Assembly: GCF_000276665.1 (NCBI RefSeq)
Contig: NW_004955423.1
Location: 511,635 to 575,634, forward strand
Direction of reading: 5' to 3'
DNA: 64,000 nucleotides
From: Chinchilla lanigera
Taxonomy: Eukaryota > Chordata > Mammalia > Rodentia > Chinchillidae
The notes beneath the pieces are model-generated. The model saw only the letters and a program-made list of their open reading frames with translations. It was not told the DNA's origin and searched no databases. Below are positions 1-10,900 of this stretch, piece after piece (the first letter of the stretch is position 1; each line of letters starts with the position of its first letter). The position numbers and the translations under genes were made by a program.

Positions 1-40
1 CGTGAGCGTTGGCGTCCGGGACGCGGGATGGAGCGTCCGG
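1..40 (+). other. ARHGAP29: ARHGAP29 exon 1 (3' part, non-coding)
   Basis: A consensus donor GTGAGT starts at 41, so bases 1-40 are taken as the end of a 5' untranslated first exon that splices to 6180. The assignment is inferred from the donor, the CpG-rich setting and the known non-coding first exon of this gene; no transcript was available. An ATG at 28-30 lies in this exon and opens a short upstream ORF once spliced (see findings). Alternative first exons cannot be excluded. Confidence 0.55.
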
Positions 41-360
41 GTGAGTGTGGGGCGGCGAGAGTCGGGGCCGGGTCGCCCGCGCGGGCCGCGGAAGGGTGGC
101 GGTCCTGAGCCGCAGCGGAGGGGCCGGGAGCCAAGGGTAGGGCCGGGCGGTGGGGGCTGACGAGCGCGAGGCGCGAGCAGACGTGGATCGTAGCAACAGC
201 GAACAGGTAGCGATACCACCCGGCGCAGGCTGTCTGCCAGCTTCTGACTGAGTCTCAGAACGGGTCGCTGATTACTTGGCTCTTGCGCAGGGAAGCCGAG
301 GGTAGGAACTGCCCCAGCACCCAGCCCCGGGGCCGGCAGCGGAGGGCTCAGCCCCGCGAG
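1..360. promoter_or_regulatory. ARHGAP29: CpG-rich promoter region of ARHGAP29
   Basis: The first 250 to 360 bases are GC-rich and dense in CpG, while the sequence beyond about 400 is AT-rich and CpG-poor like the rest of the window. This is the usual look of a CpG-island promoter at the 5' end of a broadly expressed mammalian gene. The transcription start is probably just upstream of base 1, because a splice donor (GTGAGT) already occurs at 41. No TATA box is visible. The island boundary is judged by eye. Confidence 0.7.
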
Positions 361-2436
361 GACTGCTGTCCTCAGTCCAGCGAGGTGTTTTAGGATTGTC
401 ATCGTCTTGAGTTTAGGAGGCATGTTTTGTTTGAGGGAGCCTGGGTCTCAGTGGTTTGTCTCCATTCGGTCTTGAGGTTGATGATTTTAACCAAACCAAA
501 AAAATTTTAAATTTAATTGGACCGGTGATAGCAAGTCTGAGGCGTTTCAAGACGGAGTCCAAGTGATGAACCTCGTGTCTCAATGTTTATCTTTTTAAAC
601 TTCCTCAAGAGGGAATTTGCCTCCAGCCTTCCCTGGTGGCAGGATGTTAACTCGGAAAAGGCAGGAGTGGAGCGCCCCTTCCCCTCTGTGTTTCCTTGAC
701 TTTATCGCTTATTGCTATCAACTTAAGCTGTCTGTTTTGGTTGCGCTGGCCTTGCCTCTGTATTTAAGTCCCGGATGGGGAACGTGCTTTTTGGCATTGG
801 GTACTTTTGGCTGGCCAGAGACGAGCGTGCTGCCTGCCAGGAATGCTAGACATTCTGGAGGCGTGGGAGGCTGGGCAGCTTCCTCTTTTTAAAGCGCGCT
901 GGATTCGCACTGCACAGGAATGAAGTGTATGTGTTGCACGCCTTCCTTTAGAAATGGTTTGCATATTATTGATAAAACTTTTTGACACATCCTATTCTGT
1001 TTTGGGTGGTGCTTAAACTGTAAGTAAAGACCTTCAGCATTAACTTTTCTTATTTTTTCTTTCAATTCTTACCAAATCGGAAATAGTAAGATGGAAACCA
1101 ATTAAGCACAGATATTTGGAGGCAGCTTTACACTTCAATTACCCCAATGCCTATAATGAAAAACATCTCTGTAATGTACATTTTGCGTTGTATGTGTGTG
1201 GGACAAGGAACGTTTGACATAGGCTCCTAAAGTTTTGGAAAAGCTACCCTTTTGGGAGACCAGGGAGTTCATGTACACTTTTTAGCCCCCGCCCAGGGCT
1301 TGGCACGTGCTGCTGCTAAACTAATACCCTCAGCTCTGTGTCCACCTTTCTAATGTACTTAGAATATAGAATACACAGAGAAAGTAGTTTTATGTGGTGA
1401 TTTTCCACTTGTTATAGAATTCTGTGATAAATGGCTAATACATGTTTTTAATCTTGATGATTTGGATTTGGAGGAGAGGATATAAGAATTAGAGTTTCAC
1501 AAATACTTGGCTCAACTATCTGTTTACACAGTTCAAACTTTATTTGGAGGCCTTTTAGTAGGTTTCCATTAAGTCAGTTGCGTTTTTTGGAATTGTTTCC
1601 TGTCTTATATTTTTTGCTCACAATCTACAGATGTAGTGAAGCCAGCGCTTGTTTATTACTTATGTTTAAAAACAATTTCCCACAATAAGCCAGTTATAAT
1701 GCTAATAGTAATGGCTAACAGTTATTAAGTTTTTATGATGAGCTAGACACTACTTAGTACTTTCTATGCATTAGTATCCAATTTAATTGCCAGTTGCAAT
1801 CTGTTATTAACTACATTTTATGTTACCACTTACCTCAAGAATATTCATTTTGGCACATGGGAAAGAGGTGTATATGATCTCAGTATATATTTTCCAAACT
1901 TCGTACAGTTATGGAAGCTTCCATTACATTTGTTATTCTAAACATTTTAACTGCCGTGTTTCCTTTTTTCAGTTTAAAATGTGAAAATGATAAAGACTTA
2001 CAAAATTACCACATTAATTATAATGCTACCTAGAGTTAGGTGTAATCCTTTTTAGACTCTCCCCTCTCCTCCCCTGACAAAAACACACTCAAAAGCCATC
2101 TTACACGAATCACTGAGGAGACTGTTAACCTAGCAAACTAACACTTTTTGAGGTTTACTTAATAAAATCATTATTTTTGAGTTTTTAAATTTAGTAACTA
2201 AGTTGTAAAAAGTGTTTCAAAACTTAAAAGTTATTGGTGCAAAAGGAGATTTGAGTATAGTAATATGCTCAAAAATTGTCCTAGGTTCATTTTAGAAATT
2301 ATACACTTTAAGTATAGTTTAAGTATAGAAATTACATCCTCAGAAATTTGAATTAATCAAAGGACATTGAATAAAGCTAATAAATATTGTAGCACCCTAT
2401 TTATATAATCAGGGGAAACATTGATAGAAATACAAC

Positions 2437-2512
2437 TTTTGGTTTGGTTTTCGGTTCAGGCGCTTAAACCCAGGGCCTCCTGCATGCTATCTATCCCTGA
2501 GCTACACCCCAG
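2437..2512 (-). repeat. Old tRNA-derived (ID/B4-like) SINE fragment
   Basis: Antisense tRNA-like body: GCTTAAACCCAGGGCCTCCT, then TGAGCTACACCCCAG, the complement of CTGGGGTGTAGCTCA. It is diverged and lacks a clear tail. Confidence 0.65.
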
Positions 2513-2559
2513 AAATACAACCTTGATTTCAGTTTTATGTAATTTTGGCGTCACTCAGC

Positions 2560-3290
2560 CGCATATCGTTTTTTTTTGGAAAGAATATTTTAGACAGATT
2601 TTAAAAAATTTTTTCACAAAATTTTTCTTAGTACATTGTGGCACATCATGAATATATCCATTGTGGGTAGTTGGTACATGTACATAATACATCTTATTTT
2701 TTTATGTCTCCTATCCTTCCAACCCCTCCCTCTATCTCGTGGTCCCCTTACCATTTGCCAAAGACCTATCTCCCTATTTCCTATTGTTTTATCTTTTATA
2801 TTGCTCTTTTATTTATTTATACTTTTGATTTCTCACATAACAGAAACCATATGGTTATTAAGCTTATGTGTCTGATTTATTTCACTTAACATTATGGTCT
2901 AAAGGTGCATCCATTTTCCTACAAGTGACTCAAGTTCATCCTTCTTTATAATAGAGCAGTACTACATTGTTTGTGAGTAAATACTATACTTTCTTTTTCC
3001 ATTCATCTCTTGATGGATTTATAGGCTGCTTTCTCAGTTTAGATGTTATGAATTGTGCTGCTATAAACATGGATATGCATATGACACTGTAAGATGATAT
3101 CGTTAACTCTTTCAGTAAGATACCCAGAAGGGGAGTCACTGGGTTGAATTTTTAATTTAAATTTTTTAAGGAATCTCCATACTGATTTCCAGTGTGATTG
3201 TAGTTTACATTCTCACCAACAATGTAGATGAGACCCTTTTCCTCCACAGTTTTGCCAGCATTTGTTATTATTTAATTTCTTGATGATCAC
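2560..3290 (-). mobile_element. L1 ORF2 3'-end fragment, antisense
   Basis: The plus strand reads like the complement of the L1 3' end: a target-like stretch CATTCATCTCTTGATGGATT, then TGCTGCTATAAACATGG, then TACCCAGAAGGGGAGTCACTG, then CTCACCAACAATGTAGATGAG. These are the standard conserved words of an antisense L1. Much diverged and non-coding. Confidence 0.85.
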
Positions 3291-3613
3291 TTCAAAATAT
3301 TGCAACAAGCTATTTTTGCTCTATAAAAATTTATTGTAACTATAAATCTGTAAGTCCATATTCTTTCTGCAAATTCATTATTCATCCTGAATTTTCTCTC
3401 TCCATTATTCATTATTCCATCTTTCATGTCCTAAGCACTGTGCAGTGAACAAAGAATACATGGTTAGCAAACAGACATGGTCTTGATTTCCTGAAGATTG
3501 TAGTCCAGAGGAGAAGACACAAATCATTTGCTTGAACTGTGATAAATGCAGTGATGAAACTATATGATTCCAGCAGGCACATCCAGCTTGTGGCCCACAG
3601 CCTACTTGCCCTC

Positions 3614-3976
3614 TGTCTCGGTTACTTTTCTCTCATTGCTGAGACAAAATACCTGACATCCAGTATTAAGGAAGGAAAGGTTTATTTAGCTTACAGTTTG
3701 TGGAGGTTTCAGTCCATACTTGGCTGGCTCCAAGGCAGAGTGGCACATGGCAGAGGGCAACAGTTCATGGCTGTGGAAAACAGCAAAAGCAACAAAAGCA
3801 CAGGGGAGGAGCAGAGGCAAGTAGCCTCTTTCCCTCCCTTATATTGTATGCAAACTATCTGCCCCACGGCAAGTGTAGCACTCACATTCATAATTCCATG
3901 AATCAGTCATAAACTCTAGAAGCCCACCCCATGACTGCATTAGGCTTAGGGGGGAATCCAGACACAAACCCTAACA
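3614..3976 (-). mobile_element. MaLR-type solo LTR (363 bp), antisense, intact TSD
   Basis: The plus strand begins TGTCTCGGTTAC and ends CCTAACA; read in reverse it starts TGTTAGGG and resembles ERVL-MaLR LTRs (MST/MT type). It is flanked by the 5-bp duplication CCCTC at 3609-3613 and 3977-3981, as expected for this class. No internal retroviral sequence is present. Confidence 0.85.
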
Positions 3977-4354
3977 CCCTCTTTCTATTAATGTTAAAAT
4001 GAAAAAATATTTAAAAATAAAATTTGTCATCTACATTAACAGTATTAGATATTTTATGTGTGGCCTAAGACAATTTGTCTTCACTCAGAGCAGCCCAAAC
4101 AAAATACCTTTTGAGAGTCTGCTGTGATTTAGTGGTAGTAGTTATGGAGTAGTGGGACTTGTACATGTAAGAAGGTTTCTTTGAGGAAGTTGAGCTGATA
4201 TGAGTAAGTTTATAGTGGGTAAACAAAGGAGTAGTGAGTGGTCCAGGGAAATAGAATTGCATACAGATAGGACCCTAAGATGGTTTCTTGAAGTTATAGC
4301 ATTGTATGTAAAACCACTTTAGTGAGTTGGAACCTACATTTTAAAAAAATCAAG

Positions 4355-4490
4355 AGTTGGGTGTGGTGGCAGTGGCACGTCCATATAATTCTAGATACTT
4401 CAGGAGGCTGAGGCAGGAAAATAGCAAGTTTGAGGCCAGCCTGGTCAATTTGGCAAGACCTTGTCTAAAAATAAAAAGGGCTAAAGGTCT
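4355..4490 (+). repeat. B1-like SINE, diverged
   Basis: GTTGGGTGTGGTGGCAGTGG opens it and CAGGAGGCTGAGGCAGGAAA follows, ending near CAAGACCTTGTCTAAAAAT. It lacks the second-half duplication. Confidence 0.75.
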
Positions 4491-5099
4491 TCTCACACCA
4501 TACACAAATGTACTTAATGTGTGTCTTGGTCATGATGTACAATTCATGCCGTGGGTTACAAAGACTGAAAAGAATGAAAAGGAGGTGTGTGTTGAAGGAG
4601 TATGACTCCAGATTACATTACAGAGGCAGGTAGGAGCCACATCTCACCTTGAGCCTTATAGAGCCTGACATCTTGTGTCTTTTGGAATTGTTTTGAGCAG
4701 ACAAATGACATCATGGGATTTTTGTTTGAAAGTTTGCCTACTACTTTTGTAAAGGGGCAGGATGGATGTGGAGGGATTATTAGCACAGTAATTGAGACAA
4801 GAAGTGATGGTAATTCACTAGTGTGGAAATAGTACAAAATAGTGGATAAATTAGAGAACTGTAATCAGGAAGAAAAGTCTATGGAATTGGGTAAGGTACA
4901 AGGGTAAATGATCCAGTAATAGTTTTTATATGAGGAAGATATTATTACATAAAACTTGCTACTGTGATTTTTTTCACAGAAGTCCTTAGTTTCAAAGTAT
5001 CCAAATATTTAAGACAAGCTGAAAGACCTTTTAATAGTAATGCTTGGGCTAATTTAATTTTTCTGAAACAAAGTAAGATTCTCTTAAATGCTGATGAGC

Positions 5100-5260
5100 A
5101 AGATTTGATGTTTTAAACATTGAAAAATCTTTCAATTTTATGATCCTTTTTGATCCTCACACAAACCTGTAAGTAAATTGTATTAGTCGCACATCTGAAA
5201 ATTATTAGAGGCAGGATTTCAAATCTAAATTTTTCATATACCAAAACATTGTCTTTACTA
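5100..5260 (-). repeat. MIR-like fragment, antisense
   Basis: Contains GATCCTCACACAAACCTGTA and a GAGGCAGGATTTCAAA-type end, matching the complement of an MIR. Strongly diverged. Confidence 0.5.
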
Positions 5261-5295
5261 TACCATCCTGAAATTACCAAAAATGTTACTTATTC

Positions 5296-5378
5296 TTTTT
5301 TTTCAGTACCAGGGATCAAACTCACAGCCTTGTGCTTGCCAGGCAGGTGCTTGTGCCACTGAGCTATATCCCCAGCCC
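5296..5378 (-). repeat. ID SINE, antisense
   Basis: T-run then CAGTACCAGGGATCAAACTC, GCTTGCCAGGCAGGTGC and GAGCTATATCCCCAGCCC, the complement of a tRNA-Ala-derived ID body. Confidence 0.9.
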
Positions 5379-5547
5379 AAAAATGTTATTTATTCAGGCG
5401 GGATAAATCAGATTAGTGGGAAAGTAAATGTAATTGAACTTCTTTTATGTGGTGAATGGACATTGCTATACTGTTGTCTCATTTAACTCTTACTATAATC
5501 TGCTGAGGTCAATGTGTTGACAGGATGTTTCCCCCATTTTATATATG

Positions 5548-5702
5548 AGCACTGAACTGTGTTCCTAGCCCTTTATTATTTATTTATTTTTTAAATTTTG
5601 AGATAGTCTTGCTAAGTTTCTAAATTGCCCTGGCTAGGCTCCAACTTCACTCCTGCCTCAAGTTCTTAGAGTGCTGGGGTTATAGTGCACCATGCCCAGC
5701 TT
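5548..5702 (-). repeat. B4-like SINE (tRNA/7SL fusion), antisense
   Basis: GCACTGAACTGTGTTCCTAG matches the complement of an ID head, and is followed by TTTGAGATAGTCTTGCTAAG and AGTGCTGGGGTTATAGTGCA from a 7SL part. The two-part order is that of B4. Confidence 0.7.
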
Positions 5703-5805
5703 TCACCTTTATTTTTGAAGATACTGTTACTGAGGGGAAATAAGCCTTCAACTAAGCGATGTTTCAGAACAACTTTTACAATTAAAAAGATTCTGTATGA
5801 TAGGA

Positions 5806-5965
5806 ATTAAGAAGAAATTATTAAGAGCATGGATTTTGATGTCAGGACAGTCCTAGGTTTATCTCCTAGTTGATCATTTATCAGTTGAAAGTGTGACAAA
5901 TTTTTAAAATGTAGACCTCAGATCTCTTACTTACGAAATGAAAAGAATGGTAATTTGACCATCAT
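5806..5965 (+). repeat. MIR-like fragment
   Basis: TTAAGAGCATGGATTTTGAT matches the MIR head (AAGAGCAtGGAcTcTGgag), followed by diverged TCTCTTACTTACGAAATGAA. It ends about 200 bp before exon 2. Confidence 0.6.
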
Positions 5966-6179
5966 AGAATTGTCAGGATTACTGACACTTAATAACAGGG
6001 AAGTAGTATTATCAGTAGTGCAGTATGTGTGTGTATGGATGTATGTATGCATTTATTTTTAAAAATCTAAAAATAGAATCCTAAGATGGGCTGTGGACTA
6101 TTTGTGAAAACCTAGTATGTCCCCCTGGCTGATATGGTATTTGTTTTCTCTCTTTTTTTTTTGTTTCTTGCCCCTTAAG

Positions 6180-6416
6180 GATTTCAGTTTTTCTGACTGT
6201 TAAATGAGAGGATGATTGCTCACAAACAGAAAAAGGCAAAGAAAAAACGTGTTGAGGCATCAGGCCAGCTCTCTACTGATGTTACAGCTTCTGAAATGGG
6301 GCTCAAGTCTGTAAGTTCCAACTCCGTTTTTGACCCGGATTACATCAAGGAGTTGGTGAATGATGTCAGGAAGTTCTCCCATATGTTACTGTATTTGAAA
6401 GAAGCTATTCTTTCAG
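6180..6416 (+). CDS. ARHGAP29: ARHGAP29 exon 2 (5' UTR end, start codon, residues 1-68)
   Basis: The acceptor is a T-rich tract ending CCCCTTAAG at 6179. The first 32 bases are untranslated and the ATG is at 6212-6214. It encodes [13 protein letters not shown], a basic start, followed by the conserved [15 protein letters not shown] segment. The donor is GTTTGT at 6417, a weak form. The exon ends in phase 1, with the G of an Asp codon completed by exon 3. Confidence 0.96.
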
Positions 6417-7881
6417 GTTTGTCAACTGTTTTTCTCTTAGTATTCTTACCAAATAGTTTGTAAAATTTTAATTTCCAGCCAAACCACAGATAAGTGTGTA
6501 CACAATAGTAGGAACAGGATATTATTCTGCTTTATTTTATGACTTTTCCCCCCCAAAATGTTTGCTGTTTAGAGTGTAAACTGTTTGTAATCAAGTAATA
6601 ATGTAATGTATAATAAAAACTTTGCTAATCTTGAAGAAGATAAGAGTACAAAAATGTTAAAGTTTCTAGCAGTTAGGTTCATTTTACACAGGATAATTTA
6701 AGACCATTGGAATTTTAACCTTGTAATGTAACACAGTGTGACTGGTCTTTAATAAGCAAACTAAGGTTTATAGCTTCCATTGTTGACCTTTTTGCTTCAA
6801 CCTAGCTTTCCATGTCTTTGCCAACTTAATAACTGCCATTTGAATGAATTTTTCTCAACAATCAGATTAATTCTGTTTTGCTGATCTGTATTCTCTTGTT
6901 GAATTAAGGAATAATCATAGAATTTATTCTCTGTAAAAGTGGAAAAATAGGCTTGATTTTCCTAAAGGGACCGTATGTCTCCTATTTGATCTTGGTACCA
7001 AAGTCTTTCAATTTTTAGTGCTTCTTTAATATCCAAATTTAATGTCAGTGACAATTAATAATTGTGATAGCACCTGTTCTTTTGTGATAAATAACCATTT
7101 ATTTCCATATTCACTATAGTATATCTAGTAGATATAGCAAGTGAGAATCCCCAGTGGTATTTAAATGAGACTTTCTGGGCTTTCATAGATATTTGTAAGA
7201 TTTCAATAAGTATTTCTATGTAGATAAATTAAATGCTTATTTTCTGAAATGCATTTTGAAAAGCAGAATTAAAACTGCACCTTATGCTTGTACCAAAATG
7301 GTTTATTTCTCATGTAGCTATAATATTCTATTTGAAATTCCCAAAGTAATTGGGAAGTGAACCCTCAAAATTTGAATTTTTCTTAAAACAGCAATCAAAA
7401 GGGGCCAGGATTATAGCTCAGTGGCACAGTGCCTGCCTGGCAAGTGCAAGGTCCTGAGTTTGATTCTTGGTACCAAAATAAAAAGAAAAAAGAACACAGC
7501 AATCACATGTCATTCTTTGGAGACTATATAAATACTATTAGAGAAGAAGTTGGTCACACTCCCGCTAATTTTAAATTTATTTCATTTTGAAGTCTACTTA
7601 TGAATTTGAAATGGCAGTAATGGTAACTTCTTGTTGTGGAAAGGTATCCTAAATACCTGGGTTTTGGTAGGAAATTCTTTATGCCATTTATTTAAAGAAC
7701 CATAAGCTGGGTATGGTAGCACATACCTGTAATCCCAACACACTGGAAGGTTGAGTCAGGGGGATCACAAGTTTGAGCCAATCTAGGCAATTTAGAATCT
7801 TAGACCCTGTTTTAAAAAAAAAGAATTAAGAAGGACTGGAATATAAAATAGCTCAGTGCAAGGACCCTGGATTTAAACCCC

Positions 7882-7923
<42 letters not shown>

Positions 7924-10900
7924 TCACATCCCCAAAAGAAACAAAAAATTTGTTCTTTTTTTTTTTTTTTTTGGTTTTTCTCCGGTACCCAGAACTGAAC
8001 TCACGACCTTGCGCTTGCCAGGCAGGCACTTTTGCCGCTGAGCTAAATCCCCAGCCCCCCAAAAATTTGTTCTTAACAGAGTGTTTTTAAAATTATTTGA
8101 AAATTCACATACAATGAGATTTATTCTTTTTGATGTATATTTCATTACTGGACTAATTTTTAAGATGAAATTTTAAATGATACATTAGTTGATAAATCAC
8201 TAACTTTAGTTTAAGGTAAACATGATTTTATTTAATGTATCAATTTAAGTTTTTTATTAATATAAGATTGTTTTAGTCAGGATTTCTATTTGTTTTTTTA
8301 TTTTCCTTAGGAAATTTATTTCTTCAGTGGCTTTGCCAATACTTTGTCTTTTGCTCCTTCAAAGAGTGGATGCCAAATTTTGGCATCTTTTCTCTTAATT
8401 TGTATCTATTAGCTGTTAAAAAGTTACCCTTTAGGAATGAAAACTGTGATATATAATTAAGTTACCTGTTAGTCTAATCAGAATATCATTTTTAACATGT
8501 ATACTTGAGCTGTAATGAAGCAATGATTTGAGAAGTCACTGGACTCTTGCCTCTGGTGTTATATCATACTGTTGAGGTTAGACTTAGATTAATAGCTTTG
8601 TGATTGACTTACAGCTATGTTTTCGTTTTTCCGAGCTAGTTGCAGAAATAATACACAAGTTGAGCATCCGTTATCCAAAAATTCAAAATCTAAAGCCTTT
8701 TGAGTGTAATGGTTATCAAAAGTTTCAGATTTCAGATTTTAAATTTAGGATTAGGGATGCTGGACATGTAAACTGTGAAATATTCCAAAATCTGAAAGCT
8801 CAGAAATCTGAAACACATCTAGCCCCAAGCATTTTGGACAAGGGATACTCAGCCTACATAATTGTCTATGGTACTTTTTATTTTACACGTACTTGCACAT
8901 ATAAAGAAACTATATTCCCCAGTATCCACAAAAGCTGGTACTCGTAGCTACATTTTACATTTGAGATGTGTGTATAACTAAGATTATGTGATTTTTGTTA
9001 GTGTCTTCTTGCCAATAAATAAGGAGCCAGGAAATTCTTAATGCAAAATGGTATATTCTTTCCATGCTGTTGTAGCTGCTTCACATGGCAGGTACAGAGT
9101 AAAAACACTCTGTTTTCATTATTTTATTAGCTAATTCTGTTTCCTATAGTAATTACCTAGACTTACACTATCTGGCATGGTAAGCATTAGACATATGTGA
9201 CTACTTTAATTTTAACTGAATTAGTCACCTTTCACATGTTCATTAGGCTAATGGCTACCATATTGTAGAATGAAGAAACAGAAAATATCCATCATTTCAG
9301 AAATTTCTGTTGGACAGTGCTGGTATAGACATTTGTTCTTTATCATTATTGAGAATATTGAGGTGAATTCTTTATATATGTGTAGTATAGTATTATAGTA
9401 TATGTAGTATTTAAAGGAAACAGCAAAAATTTTTATTTGAGGCAAAAATGTAACAATATTACATAGAAATTGGAAATCATTTGAAATCCCTTTCCTTGAT
9501 TTGGCTTTGGAGTATGTAACTTTTACTTACTTCTTTGATTTGTGCTAGCAGATCATTTTCTACCCAAATTACAGAATTTGGTTAAATTGGTAGTAAAGAG
9601 TAGCAGAAAAAGCTCTGGAAAGAGAATCATATTACTTAGGTATCATCTAGGTACTAGGCCTACTTTTTTGTGGTTTTTTTTTTTTTTTTTTTTAGACCTG
9701 TTTTTGCTGCTAACTTTGGAATATAGTATAAGTCATTTGTTAACAAGGCACTTGTACCATTTTACTGATTTTGTGATTTAAAATTTGATTGGAATTGAAA
9801 ATGTATATTTTCCTGAATGTTGACAGTTTGAAGCTGAAGAAGCCAGACAAGTGTTTGGTTTTTAACATTATGTAATATACTTTACAGGTATTCCCTCTCC
9901 CCTCCTCCACACAGAATCTAGGGTGTGTGTGTTTCATGATAGGTAGCTTAAATGTGATATTTATGAAATTTTCCCAAGTGGAGTCATGAAGCAAACATTA
10001 CAATCATTGTTATAAAACTAAATAGAAAAAGTCCATGTCTGTCAAAGAGCTTTGTATCCCCAATAGGGTTAAGATATGTGTACTTTAAAAAAATTTTTTT
10101 AATGTCTGAGTCAAAATGGAGAGCTTAGTTATGAGAGACTGGAAGACTGAAAGAGCACAGCATTCAGTGATAGAGTTTAGTGATTTTCCTTCTGTTTCTC
10201 TCTAGGTAAGGCTACCCTGTAGTCATATACAAGTACTATACACAAGTAGCAGATGTGGAATTTGACTTTTTAGATCTCTATCCTTAGATCTCTATTCTTA
10301 ATTATTAAGAATAATTACAGGGGTAAATTTTGTATCTTATATTAAAATATTGAAGATCCACATATGTACTTCATATCTAATTATAACACTGTAGATTAAT
10401 ACATGTTGTGTCTAGGTCCTAATAGAGGTTTATGGTCCCCCTCTCCAAGGAATAGTGTGTTCTGAGTTGTAAATAACAGATTCATAAATGTTCTTCTTTC
10501 TCACACAATAATTTAAAATATGTCCTCTCCATTCTCAGGCAAAATATCATTGAAGGAAGCTTGAAATTTTGGAATTTGAAAAGTGCAGGCTTTTAAGTTA
10601 GGCGAGTAGGAATAGTGGAAAATATCTATAATGTTTCTACAACTTATTTTATGGAAATGTCAACAGTCTAATACTTCTTGCAGCTTTGTCTTTTTGATAT
10701 ATAATTTACTGTTGTGACTGGTATTTTTTGGGGGGCGTAGGGGCTGACTTTTAAGTAGACTAGAAGGGAAGATAAAGTTTATCACCAGTTTCTGATAAAT
10801 GAGCTAAGTTCTGTAATTTTTAAAAATGCCTTCTAATTTAAGCATTTATTACTTTGTAATACCGGTTCTGATCTCTTAAGTGGTAGCTTCTGATTAAGTC

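Larger units (their letters stand above)
41..6179 (+). other. ARHGAP29: Intron 1 of ARHGAP29 (6.1 kb)
   Basis: It runs from donor GTGAGT (41) to acceptor AG (6178-6179). From about 400 it is AT-rich. It holds MIR-like fragments (1690-1800, 5100-5260, 5800-5965), an antisense L1 piece, an antisense MaLR LTR and several SINEs, listed separately. Bases 400-1690 and 1800-2430 show nothing I recognise apart from AT-rich sequence. Confidence 0.6.

Noticed and set aside
8600..8947. 115-codon plus-strand frame
   Set aside because: It is mostly a MER2/Tigger copy with terminal inverted repeats, not a gene.
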